A stretch of DNA of 64,000 bases from Hyphomicrobiales bacterium (lineage in GTDB: Bacteria > Pseudomonadota > Alphaproteobacteria > Rhizobiales > Rhizobiaceae): contig UBNV01000007.1 in the NCBI GenBank assembly GCA_900466945.1, forward strand, positions 106,696 through 170,695, written 5' to 3'. The notes below the pieces were generated by a model. The model did not search any database and was not told the DNA's origin. It saw nothing but the letters and a program-made list of their open reading frames with translations. Positions 26,500 through 34,744 of the stretch are shown one piece after another (the stretch's first letter is position 1; each line of letters opens with the position of its first letter). Position numbers and translations under genes: made by a program.

Positions 26500-27657
26500 T
26501 CAGGGCTCGTCGGCTTCATCCCCCCTGAAGCTCTGTTCCGCAGGCGCGACCTTCTGGCGGGTGAAGCCGCGCAAGCCGGAGACCTCCTCGGAATCGCGCT
26601 CGATCTGAACATCGCTCGCAACGTAGTAGACGACGAGTTTTGCCACCGAGATCAGCGCATGGAGATGGATGCGCTCATAGCCGTGCGAAGCGTCGACGCC
26701 GAAGGCGAGGAGTGCTGTGCGCACATCATGTCCAGCCTCCACGGCCGAGGCCGCATCGGACCGGTAGTAGCGGAATACATCCTTCTGCACCCGGATGCCG
26801 TGTTCGCCGCAAAGCTCGAAAAGCTTCTTGGACAGGTGATAGTCAAAGGGACCGGTCTGGTCCGCCATGGCGAGCGTTACGCCGAACTCGTCGGAATTCT
26901 GGCCCGGGGCGGTCGTCCCATTGTCGATCGCGACGAGAGAGGCAATCTCCGGCACGAGAGCCGCGGAAGCACCGACGCCGACCTCTTCACCGATGGTAAA
27001 GAGCCAGTAGGTATCGACAGGCGTTTCGATGTTCTCGCGCTGCATGGCCTCGAGCGCGGCTAGCATGATCGCCACCCCGGCCTTATCGTCCAGATGCCTG
27101 GAGACGATGAACCCATTGTCGAGGAATTCCGGCTGCGGATCGATCGCGACGATATCGCCGATGTCGATGCCGAGCTGCACGATATCCTTGCGATCGCGCG
27201 CCAAGGCATCGATGCGCAACTCGGCATGCTGCCAACCGGTCGGCTGTGTGTCGACCTCCTCGTTGAACGTGTGACCCGACGCTTTCAGTGGCAGGATCGA
27301 GCCACGATAGATGCCTTTCGCCGAAAAGATCGAGGCGCGTGCGCCCTCGGCGAACCGCGCAGACCAGTGACCGATCGACACGAGTTCGAGCCTGCCATTC
27401 TCCTTGAGCGCCTTCACCTGCGCACCGAGCGTGTCGAGGTGTGAAACGATTGCACGCGCGGGCCGCTCCGAAGCACCGGGACGCCGGGCTCGGATCGCGC
27501 CGCGACGGGTCAGCTTGACCTCAAGCCCGAGGCGCTCGAGTTCACGCGCCGTGTGCCGAACGGCCTCGTCGGTGAACCCTGTGGGACTAGGGATGGCGAG
27601 CAATGCTTTCAGCCGCGCCCTGAGATAGTCTGGGTCGATGGAGATCGGTGTCTGCAT
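26500..27657 (-). CDS. M42-family peptidase, TIGR03106-like
   Basis: A 385-residue zinc hydrolase of the M42/M20 peptidase group. Metal-binding features are IVSHLDTLGAQ, a conserved Asp in SRHLDDKAGVAI, FTIGEEVGVGAS with the catalytic and metal Glu pair, and VDASHGYERIH near the C-terminus. I recognise it as the M42 subfamily that in many bacteria accompanies the genes for N-acetylglutaminylglutamine amide (NAGGN) synthesis. The amidotransferase and GNAT/ATP-grasp partners are not in this window, so the role here is uncertain. ATG at 27657. It lies 189 bp downstream of the LysR gene on the same strand. Confidence 0.85.
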   Translation of the reverse strand: MQTPISIDPDYLRARLKALLAIPSPTGFTDEAVRHTARELERLGLEVKLTRRGAIRARRPGASERPARAIVSHLDTLGAQVKALKENGRLELVSIGHWSARFAEGARASIFSAKGIYRGSILPLKASGHTFNEEVDTQPTGWQHAELRIDALARDRKDIVQLGIDIGDIVAIDPQPEFLDNGFIVSRHLDDKAGVAIMLAALEAMQRENIETPVDTYWLFTIGEEVGVGASAALVPEIASLVAIDNGTTAPGQNSDEFGVTLAMADQTGPFDYHLSKKLFELCGEHGIRVQKDVFRYYRSDAASAVEAGHDVRTALLAFGVDASHGYERIHLHALISVAKLVVYYVASDVQIERDSEEVSGLRGFTRQKVAPAEQSFRGDEADEP

Positions 27658-27846
27658 GTGGCCTTGTCGCAGCCAATGCCGGACAGGTCAACCTGAGCAT
27701 GGGTGCGGGATCGGATGATCAACCCGCCTGGGACTCAGAAGTGCGGACTGATCATCCTGCAACGGATTGTGGTTTCGACGGCGTTACAGATAGCCGGGAA
27801 GCGACCAGCCCCTCGGTATCCACGCCGCGAATTACAAAAAAATGCG

Positions 27847-28785
27847 TCAGGAAGGCAAACCGCAAGCCTTCAGTCGCGTCTCGCAATTCTGCGTATCCTG
27901 CAGTCTTTTCGCCAGCCAGTCGACAAAAACACGGACCTTGTTGCTCAGGTGGCGTGTCTGCGGATAGACGATGTAGAGCGGGATCGGGTCGCGCGGCCAG
28001 TCGGCCAGGATTTCGACCAGTTCACCCCGATCCACATGATCGCGGACAGTGAAATCGATCGCTTGGGCGATCCCGATTCCAGCCGCCGCCGCCGCGATAT
28101 AGCTTCTGAATTCATTGACCGAGATGACGTAGTCGAGCTGGACCTCGACTTCTTCTTCATCCTTGCGGAAGACCATCGGGAAGACCCGGCCTTCATGGGC
28201 CTTCATATAGCCGACCCCGAAATGCCCGCTTCGAAGGTCGTGCGGATGGGCTGGAATGCCCATTCGGTCGAGATAGCGAGGAGACGCATATGTCCTGAGT
28301 TCTAGATCGGCCACCTTGCGCGCGACCAGGGACTGATCGCTCGGCGTCCCTGCCCGCAACGCACAATCGATGTTTTCCGCAATGTAGTCGACGATCCGGT
28401 CACCGATATCGAAGTCGAGCTGGATCCCCGGATAACGCGTATGAAATTCACAAAGCGCCGGCATGATGATCCGGTCGGCAAATCCTCCTGACAACGCAAT
28501 CCGGACCTTGCCCGATGGTTGCGCCAGCGAACTGGACAAGCTTCCGTCCAGCTCGTCAAGCTCCGAGAGAATGCGCGCGGCGCGCTCGTAATAGAGTGCA
28601 CCATCGGTCGTGACCACCACCTGACGTGTGGTGCGATTGAGGAGCTTTGCACCCAGATGCGCCTCTAGCGCCTGCACGGCCGTGGTGACCGTCGTCTTGG
28701 GCATCTTCAGGGAAGTCGCGGCCCTGGAGAAATTCCCGGTCTCCACGACTCGAGTAAAGACCCGCATGGCGGACAATTGATCCAT
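27847..28785 (-). CDS. LysR-family transcription regulator
   Basis: A 312-residue LysR-type regulator: winged helix at residues 1-60 (FTRVVETGNFSRAATSL, PKTTVTTAVQALEAHLGAKL) and a periplasmic-binding-like effector domain (about 90-295). It belongs to the CrgA-like branch, judged from the start MDQLSAMRVF and RYPGIQLDF in the effector domain. ATG at 28785 gives the usual LysR start; a GTG three codons upstream is possible. It is divergent from the hydrolase-like gene and the MexEF-type pump across 146 bp, the standard arrangement for a LysR activator of an efflux operon (compare MexT and mexEF-oprN). Confidence 0.93.
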   Translation of the reverse strand: MDQLSAMRVFTRVVETGNFSRAATSLKMPKTTVTTAVQALEAHLGAKLLNRTTRQVVVTTDGALYYERAARILSELDELDGSLSSSLAQPSGKVRIALSGGFADRIIMPALCEFHTRYPGIQLDFDIGDRIVDYIAENIDCALRAGTPSDQSLVARKVADLELRTYASPRYLDRMGIPAHPHDLRSGHFGVGYMKAHEGRVFPMVFRKDEEEVEVQLDYVISVNEFRSYIAAAAAGIGIAQAIDFTVRDHVDRGELVEILADWPRDPIPLYIVYPQTRHLSNKVRVFVDWLAKRLQDTQNCETRLKACGLPS

Positions 28786-28807
28786 CGACGGCACCCATCC
28801 AATCTAT

Positions 28808-28823
28808 ATTCATTATTCCGAAT
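28808..28823. promoter_or_regulatory. possible LysR box in divergent promoter
   Basis: ATTC-N8-GAAT at 28808-28823 lies 23 bp before the LysR start codon in an AT-rich divergent region that also holds ATAATAATATAT near 28872. It has the size of a LysR T-N11-A type site. Only suggestive. Confidence 0.25.
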
Positions 28824-28931
28824 TACGGGACAGAGTTTCCCGATATCGCCATCTTGTGCACTGTGGGCGGATAATAATATATCTAGGCGGCAGATGGAAG
28901 TTGTTTTCGTCCGCACGCGTAGAGCAGGCTC

Positions 28932-29726
28932 ATGACGAGACAATGGGAGAAAACCGAGCAGGGGCAATTGCCCTTTCCCCTGGCCTATCGGGTCTATGAA
29001 GGTTTGGGGAAAGCATCGGCACGACCGCTGGTCCTCTATCTTCCCGGGACCGCCTTCGGCCCGAGGCAGGATCGGGAAAGTGATGCCCCGGCCGCTCTCG
29101 CAATGGCGGAGGCGGGCGCGCTGGTGGTCGAGGCGGACTGCGGTACACCTTCGGGGCATCGTTTTCCGGGAAGCCTGGAGCAAGGTTTCGAGGTCCTGAA
29201 GTACATGTTCGCCAAGCGCAGGCGCTATGTGACTTCAAGATCGCCGGTGGTGCTGGCCGGGGATGAGGCGGGTGGAAACATCGCCGCGAGCCTTGCCTTG
29301 AAGGCCCGCGACGCCATGCCGGGAGAGCTGGCGGGACAGGTTCTCCTGTCGCCGATGATCGATCCGCGCATGGCCACGGCATCGTTTGGCCGTGCCAACG
29401 AGATCGGCATGCGGGAACGCTGGTCGGATGGTTGGGATCATTACCTGGCTTCGGCCTGCGGCTACCAGCATCCCTATGCGGCGCCGTGCCTGTGTTCGCG
29501 GCTAACCGGCGTGGCTCCGGCCCTGATCGTGACGTCGGACGATGATCCGTTACGCGACGAGGGCCTCGATTATGCGGAGCGCCTGCGCAAGGCCGGCGTG
29601 TCCGTGACGACCAGCATCCTGTCCCCCCAGTATGGATGGACAGACCTGTACCAAGGGAAAAGCGGCACGTGGTGTTCGCGATTCTCGACCGAGTTCTCGC
29701 AGTTCCTCCAGGAACTGCCGATCTGA
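28932..29726 (+). CDS. alpha/beta-hydrolase-fold protein, probable pseudoenzyme
   Basis: A 264-residue protein with the fold of the hormone-sensitive-lipase/acetyl-hydrolase group: LVLYLPGTAF in place of the HGGG oxyanion region, then VVLAGDEAGGNIAAS at the nucleophile elbow, and LIVTSDDDPLRDEG with the usual Asp. The nucleophile serine of GDSAGGN is Glu112, and the region of the catalytic histidine reads SPQYGWTDL with Gln233, so two of three catalytic residues seem lost. The HGGG motif is also gone. It may bind rather than cleave a small molecule. ATG at 28932. It is the first gene of the presumed efflux operon, 61 bp before the adaptor gene and divergent from LysR. Confidence 0.75.
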   Translation: MTRQWEKTEQGQLPFPLAYRVYEGLGKASARPLVLYLPGTAFGPRQDRESDAPAALAMAEAGALVVEADCGTPSGHRFPGSLEQGFEVLKYMFAKRRRYVTSRSPVVLAGDEAGGNIAASLALKARDAMPGELAGQVLLSPMIDPRMATASFGRANEIGMRERWSDGWDHYLASACGYQHPYAAPCLCSRLTGVAPALIVTSDDDPLRDEGLDYAERLRKAGVSVTTSILSPQYGWTDLYQGKSGTWCSRFSTEFSQFLQELPI

Positions 29727-29787
29727 CTGCGGACCACGGTCCGTTTCCGTAAACATAGCGGTTCAGCCCGAACCGAAGGAGATAATC

Positions 29788-30960
29788 ATGACCGCAAGGA
29801 TCAGGAGCGCGGCCCTGTGGGGTTCCGCGATGGCGACCGCTTTGGCAATCGTCGGCGGATTTGTCTATGTCGATCAGTCGAAGGACGCATTGGCTGCCGC
29901 CACCGAAGTTGCGGCGGCACCGCCGGCGGTTCCCGTGACCGTCGCAACCGTCAGCCCACGCCCGATCAATGTGTGGCGCGAATTCTCCGGACGACTGGAG
30001 GCGGTCGACCGGGTGCAGATCCGCGCCCGTGTGGCGGGCGCAATCCAGGCCGTCCACTTCAATGAAGGGGGCCTCGTCAAGCAGGGCGATCCACTGGTCA
30101 CCATAGACCCCGAACCTTACCGCGCGACCGTCGACCGTGCCCGTGGCGATGTCGCGGCTGCCCAGGCACAGGTCGACCTGGCGAAGACGGAACTTGATCG
30201 CGGAACCTCTCTTCTGTCCCGCAACACGATCTCCCAGAGCGAACTGGCGCAGCGGCAGGGTGCGCATGCATCCGCCCTCGCGGCACTTCAGTCTGCCAAG
30301 GCCGCCTTGAAGCTTGCGGAACTCGATCTTGACTACACCGAAATCCGCGCACCCATTTCCGGTCGCGTAGGTCAGCTCGAAGTCACCGTCGGCAATCTTG
30401 TTGCATCGGGCCCTTCATCCCAGTCCCTGACCACGCTCGTCTCCGTGGATCCCATCTATGCCGGCTTCACCATCGAGGAAGAGTATCTTCGGCAGATCCT
30501 CCCCACCGTGCCGACGGTCGGCTGGTCCCTGGACCAGATCCCAGTTGAGATCACGACCGAGGACGAGGTCCCACCGATCCGTGGCCGATTGCAGCTGATT
30601 AACAACGAGATCGACGCATCGACGGGAACGATCCGGGTCAGAGCAGTTTTCGAGAATCCCCAAGGCAACCTCATCCCCGGGCAGTTCGTCCGCATCCGCA
30701 TCGGCCAATCTAAAGCTGAAGACAAACTGGCGATCAGCGAGCGCGCGGTGGGAACGGATCAGGACAAGAAGTTCGTCTTCGTCGTCGGCCAGGACAATAC
30801 TGTTGCCTACCGCCAGATCGAGCTTGGTTCGCTGGTCGATGGCCAACGCATCGTGGAAAAGGGTCTCAATGCCGGCGAACGCATCGTCGTCAGTGGCCTC
30901 CAGCGCATCCAGCCCGGTGTCACGGTCGCACCGCAGGAACAGACCGCGCTCAAAAACTGA
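29788..30960 (+). CDS. RND efflux periplasmic adaptor (MexE/AcrA-like)
   Basis: A 390-residue membrane-fusion protein that links the inner-membrane RND pump to an outer-membrane channel. The N-terminal hydrophobic helix (about 6-26) anchors or exports it. The lipoyl halves are RPINVWREFSGRLEAVDRV and APISGRVGQLEVTVGNLV, flanking an alpha-helical hairpin (about 105-165), followed by the beta-barrel and membrane-proximal domains. Overall it resembles MexE. ATG at 29788 is preceded by AAGGAG; the open frame continues upstream without a ribosome site. The pump gene follows after 137 bp. No TolC/OprN-type outer membrane factor is encoded here. Confidence 0.92.
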   Translation: MTARIRSAALWGSAMATALAIVGGFVYVDQSKDALAAATEVAAAPPAVPVTVATVSPRPINVWREFSGRLEAVDRVQIRARVAGAIQAVHFNEGGLVKQGDPLVTIDPEPYRATVDRARGDVAAAQAQVDLAKTELDRGTSLLSRNTISQSELAQRQGAHASALAALQSAKAALKLAELDLDYTEIRAPISGRVGQLEVTVGNLVASGPSSQSLTTLVSVDPIYAGFTIEEEYLRQILPTVPTVGWSLDQIPVEITTEDEVPPIRGRLQLINNEIDASTGTIRVRAVFENPQGNLIPGQFVRIRIGQSKAEDKLAISERAVGTDQDKKFVFVVGQDNTVAYRQIELGSLVDGQRIVEKGLNAGERIVVSGLQRIQPGVTVAPQEQTALKN

Positions 30961-31097
30961 TATCGTGCCGGCATCGCCGGCGCGTCTGAAACTCTAGGCT
31001 TCGCAACCGTCCGCGGCCCCTTGCCAGAAAGTCCTTCCTCCCCGGCGACTGCTGTCGACGGGGCCGCTTCAACTTTGTCCTCCGAATGGGGTTACAG

Positions 31098-34000
31098 ATG
31101 AATTTTTCACGCTTCTTTGTCGATCGCCCCGTTTTTGCCGGTGTTCTTTCGATCCTGATCCTGGTCGCAGGCCTGATCGGCCTTCGCGCACTTCCAATCT
31201 CCGAATATCCCGAGGTCGTTCCCCCCTCGGTGGTGGTCCGGGCCGTCTATCCCGGCGCAAACCCGACCGTGATCGCACAAACCGTGGCGACGCCACTGGA
31301 GGAGCAGATCAACGGCGTCGAGGACATGCTGTACATGTCGAGCCAGGCCACATCCGACGGAGTCCTGACCTTGACCGTTACCTTCCGTTTGGGAACGGAT
31401 CCGGACAAGGCGCAGCAACTCGTTCAGAACCGTGTCTCGCAGGCCGAACCGAGGCTGCCGGCAGAAGTGCGCGCACTTGGCGTGACGACGGTGAAAAGCT
31501 CGCCGGACCTGATGATGGTCGTCCATCTCGTATCGACCGGCGACCGATATGATCTCACCTATCTCCGCAACTATGCCACGCTCAACATCAAGGATCGCCT
31601 CGCCCGCATCGATGGCGTCGGCCAGGTCCAGGTCTTCGGTGCCGGCGACTATTCGATGCGCATATGGCTCGACCCGCAAAAGGTGGCCGAACATGGCCTT
31701 GCGGCAAGCGACATCACCAATGCGATTGCCCAGCAGAATGTCCAGGCAGCCGCCGGCACGATCGGCGCCTCGCCATCGCTTGAAGGTGTGGACCTGCAGC
31801 TCAATGTGAACGCGAGAGGCCGGCTTCAAACGCCGGAAGAATTCGGCGCGATCGTCGTAAAAACCGGCGAGAACGGTGAAATCACCAGGCTGGCGGATCT
31901 GGCACGCATCGAGCTCGGAGCGGCCGAATATTCGCTGCGCTCACTGCTCGATGGCGAACCCGCTGTCGCCATTCCGATCTTCCAGGCACCCGGCTCGAAT
32001 GCGATCGCGATTTCCGATGCCGTGCAGCAGACAATGAATGATCTGCAGCAGGCCATGCCCGACGGCGTCCGCTTCGAGATCGTCTACGACACGACGGAAT
32101 TCGTCCGTTCCTCGATCGACAAGGTCGTCGATACGCTGCTTGAGGCGATCGCGTTGGTCGTTCTCGTCGTCATCATCTTCCTCCAGACTTGGCGCGCCTC
32201 CATCATCCCGCTGATCGCCGTCCCGGTTTCGATCATCGGCACCTTCGCCGTGATGTATGCCTTCGGTTTCTCGATCAACGCACTGACCTTGTTCGGGCTC
32301 GTGCTCGCCATCGGTATCGTCGTCGACGACGCGATCGTGGTCGTGGAGAATGTCGAACGCAACATCGAGAACGGGCTTTCGCCCCGGGAAGCCACCTACC
32401 GCGCCATGCGGGAAGTGTCCGGACCGATCATTGCGATCGCGCTGGTTCTCGTCGCGGTCTTCGTACCGCTCGCCTTCATCACCGGCCTGTCCGGTCAGTT
32501 CTATCGTCAGTTCGCCCTCACCATCGCCATTTCGACGGTGATCTCGGCGATCAACTCGCTGACCTTGTCGCCGGCTCTGGCAGCACTGCTCCTGAAAGAT
32601 CACAACGCGCCCAAGGACCTGGTCACCCGAGTCATGGACCGCTCACTCGGCTGGTTCTTCCGCGGCTTCAACCGCGCCTTCGGTGCCGCCTCGGCGGGCT
32701 ACGGCCGCAGCGTCGGAGGCCTGCTCGGCCGCAAGAGCGTGGTCATGGTCATCTATCTGGCACTGGTCGCGGCAACCTATGGCATGTTCAGCACGGTTCC
32801 GGGCGGCTTCGTGCCGGCACAGGACAAGCAATACCTGATCGGTTTCGCGCAATTGCCGGATGGCGCTACGCTCGACCGCACGGAAGACGTCATCCGCCAG
32901 ATGAGCGACATCGCGCTCGAACAACCCGGCGTCAAGAATGCGCTGGCCTTCCCGGGCCTGTCGATCAACGGCTTCACCATCGGCTCCAATGCCGGCATCG
33001 TCTTCGCCGTGCTCGACGATTTCGAGGAACGCAAGGATCCATCGCTGTCCGGCGGCGCGATTGCCATGGCACTGAACCAGAAATATGCCGCGATCGACGG
33101 CGCCTTCATCGCCATGTTCCCGCCGCCGCCGGTGAACGGGCTGGGTTCCACAGGCGGCTTCAAGCTGCAAATCGAGGATAGGGCTGGCTTCGGCTACGAA
33201 ACGCTCGACGAGACGACCAAGGCCGTTCTCGCCCGGGCTTACCAGACGCCGGAACTCGCAGGCATTTTCTCGAGCTTCCAGGTTAATGTGCCGCAGCTCT
33301 TCGCCGATCTCGACCGCGTCAAGGCGCAACAGCTCGGCGTCGCCGTCACCGACGTCTTCCAGACCCTGCAGATCTATCTCGGCTCGCTTTACGTGAACGA
33401 CTTCAATGCCTTCGGCCGCACGTATAGCGTCCGCGTCCAGGCGGATGCGCAATATCGCGCCAAGCCTGAAGACATCGGGCAGCTGAAGGTTCGCTCCCAG
33501 AGCGGCGAGATGATCCCGCTGTCCGCCCTGCTCAAAGTCGAGGCTTCAACCGGACCGGAACGGACCACCCGCTACAACGGATTCCTCTCGGCCGACATCA
33601 ATGGCGGACCCGCCCCGGGCTTCTCGTCGGGCCAGGCCCAGGCAGCCATGGAAAAGATCCTCGAAGAAACCATGCCGACGGGCATTGATTTTGAATGGAC
33701 CGATCTGACCTACCAGCAGATCCTCGCCGGCAATTCGAGCATCGTCGTGTTTCCGCTCGCCCTGCTGCTTGTCTACCTCGTTCTTGCTGCTCAATATGAA
33801 AGCCTGACGCTTCCGCTTTCGATCATCATGATCGTTCCCATGGGCGTGCTCGCTGCCCTTGTGGGCGTCTGGTATACGGGGGGCGACAACAATATCTTCA
33901 CCCAGATCGGCCTTGTTGTCCTTGTCGGCCTCTCGGCGAAAAACGCGATCCTGATCGTGGAATTTGCCCGGGAGCTGGAATTCGAAGGACGCACGCCCGT

Positions 34001-34286
34001 CCAGGCGGCCGTGGAAGCGAGCCGACTGCGCTTGCGGCCCATCCTCATGACCTCCATGGCCTTCATCATGGGTGTCATCCCGCTCGTCATCTCGACGGGG
34101 GCCGGTGCCGAAATGCGCGCCGCCATGGGTGTGGCCGTATTCTCGGGCATGATCGGCGTCACCTTCTTCGGGATCTTCATGACACCGGTCTTTTACGTCC
34201 TTGCCCGCCTTCTGGCTGGAAACAGGCCTCTGCGTCAGCATGGAGAGCAGAACGCCGCGACACCGCTTCTGACAGAAGTCCACTGA
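31098..34286 (+). CDS. RND efflux permease (MexF/AcrB-like)
   Basis: A 1062-residue proton-driven trimeric multidrug pump. Its start MNFSRFFVDRP and the first periplasmic segment LPISEYPEVVPPSVVVRA are close to MexF. Twelve membrane segments are split by two large periplasmic domains. The proton relay is intact: Asp410-Asp411 in IVVDDAIVVVENV (TM4) and Lys948 in LSAKNAILIVEFA (TM10). ATG at 31098 gives the standard RND start; an in-frame ATG four codons upstream (31086) is the alternative. With the adaptor it forms a MexEF-type system, probably activated by the divergent LysR protein; substrates such as aromatic or amphenicol compounds are usual for MexF relatives. Confidence 0.95.
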   Translation: MNFSRFFVDRPVFAGVLSILILVAGLIGLRALPISEYPEVVPPSVVVRAVYPGANPTVIAQTVATPLEEQINGVEDMLYMSSQATSDGVLTLTVTFRLGTDPDKAQQLVQNRVSQAEPRLPAEVRALGVTTVKSSPDLMMVVHLVSTGDRYDLTYLRNYATLNIKDRLARIDGVGQVQVFGAGDYSMRIWLDPQKVAEHGLAASDITNAIAQQNVQAAAGTIGASPSLEGVDLQLNVNARGRLQTPEEFGAIVVKTGENGEITRLADLARIELGAAEYSLRSLLDGEPAVAIPIFQAPGSNAIAISDAVQQTMNDLQQAMPDGVRFEIVYDTTEFVRSSIDKVVDTLLEAIALVVLVVIIFLQTWRASIIPLIAVPVSIIGTFAVMYAFGFSINALTLFGLVLAIGIVVDDAIVVVENVERNIENGLSPREATYRAMREVSGPIIAIALVLVAVFVPLAFITGLSGQFYRQFALTIAISTVISAINSLTLSPALAALLLKDHNAPKDLVTRVMDRSLGWFFRGFNRAFGAASAGYGRSVGGLLGRKSVVMVIYLALVAATYGMFSTVPGGFVPAQDKQYLIGFAQLPDGATLDRTEDVIRQMSDIALEQPGVKNALAFPGLSINGFTIGSNAGIVFAVLDDFEERKDPSLSGGAIAMALNQKYAAIDGAFIAMFPPPPVNGLGSTGGFKLQIEDRAGFGYETLDETTKAVLARAYQTPELAGIFSSFQVNVPQLFADLDRVKAQQLGVAVTDVFQTLQIYLGSLYVNDFNAFGRTYSVRVQADAQYRAKPEDIGQLKVRSQSGEMIPLSALLKVEASTGPERTTRYNGFLSADINGGPAPGFSSGQAQAAMEKILEETMPTGIDFEWTDLTYQQILAGNSSIVVFPLALLLVYLVLAAQYESLTLPLSIIMIVPMGVLAALVGVWYTGGDNNIFTQIGLVVLVGLSAKNAILIVEFARELEFEGRTPVQAAVEASRLRLRPILMTSMAFIMGVIPLVISTGAGAEMRAAMGVAVFSGMIGVTFFGIFMTPVFYVLARLLAGNRPLRQHGEQNAATPLLTEVH

Positions 34287-34305
34287 GGGTGTCTGTCGCG
34301 TTTTC

Positions 34306-34336
34306 GCCAGCCACTCGGATAAAAAGGGTGGCTGGC
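34306..34336 (+). terminator. stem-loop downstream of RND pump gene
   Basis: GCCAGCCAC (34306-34314) and GTGGCTGGC (34328-34336) form a perfect 9-bp stem, 20 bp after the pump stop. No T-run follows, so it may act as an mRNA 3' end stabiliser or a rho-assisted stop rather than a classic terminator. Confidence 0.4.
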
Positions 34337-34472
34337 GCCCAACATCGGGCCGCATTTGTTGAGAAAAAGCCTCAAATGGAGGCCAAACGTCCGGTCAGAC
34401 GATCAAGACGGACTTGCTGATCGTTCCCACAACCGCTATGCGAACATGTCGCACAAATTCCACGAGGACATC

Positions 34473-34676
34473 ATGGCTACTGGCATCGTAAAATTCTTCG
34501 CCCAAGACAAGGGCTTCGGCTTCATCACCCCGGACAACGGCGGCCCGGACGTCTTTGTCCATATCTCCGCTGTTGGCTTTGGCGGCGCTCTTCAGGACGG
34601 CCAGAAGGTCAGCTACGACGTCGGTCAGGACCGCAAGACTGGCAAGTCCAAGGCAGAGAACGTTACCGTTCTCTGA
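34473..34676 (+). CDS. cspA: CspA-family cold-shock protein
   Basis: A 67-residue single cold-shock domain that binds single-stranded RNA and DNA. RNP1 is KGFGFITP and RNP2 is VFVHISAV, both intact. Typical alphaproteobacterial length. ATG at 34473 has CGAGGA upstream; a longer in-frame frame from 34356 is not needed. It is monocistronic, with its own leader of about 135 bp after the efflux operon, which could contain the usual cold-shock 5' element, though none was recognised. A strong stem lies just downstream, shared with the convergent kinase gene. Confidence 0.95.
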   Translation: MATGIVKFFAQDKGFGFITPDNGGPDVFVHISAVGFGGALQDGQKVSYDVGQDRKTGKSKAENVTVL

Positions 34677-34688
34677 TACGCCGTCCGG

Positions 34689-34736
34689 CAAAAACAATGG
34701 ACGACGCGCCGTGGGGTTTCCCCGTCCGGCGCGTCG
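34689..34736 (-). terminator. terminator of the ABC-dhaKL operon
   Basis: CGACGCGCCG (34702-34711) pairs with CGGCGCGTCG (34727-34736), and GGGG pairs with CCCC in the loop. Read leftward the stem is followed after a few bases by a T-rich run (complement of 34689-34697). It lies between the convergent cspA and dhaKL stops and probably serves both. Confidence 0.7.
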
Positions 34737-34744
34737 CTCGACAC

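Noticed and set aside
29735..29755. CGGACC/GGTCCG inverted repeat between hydrolase-like and adaptor genes
   Set aside because: The loop is only two to four bases and no T-run follows, so it is too weak to call a terminator or attenuator.
28930..30267. 445-codon open frame on the minus strand
   Set aside because: Antisense to the hydrolase-like and adaptor genes; Pro/Arg-rich composition and no recognisable domain.
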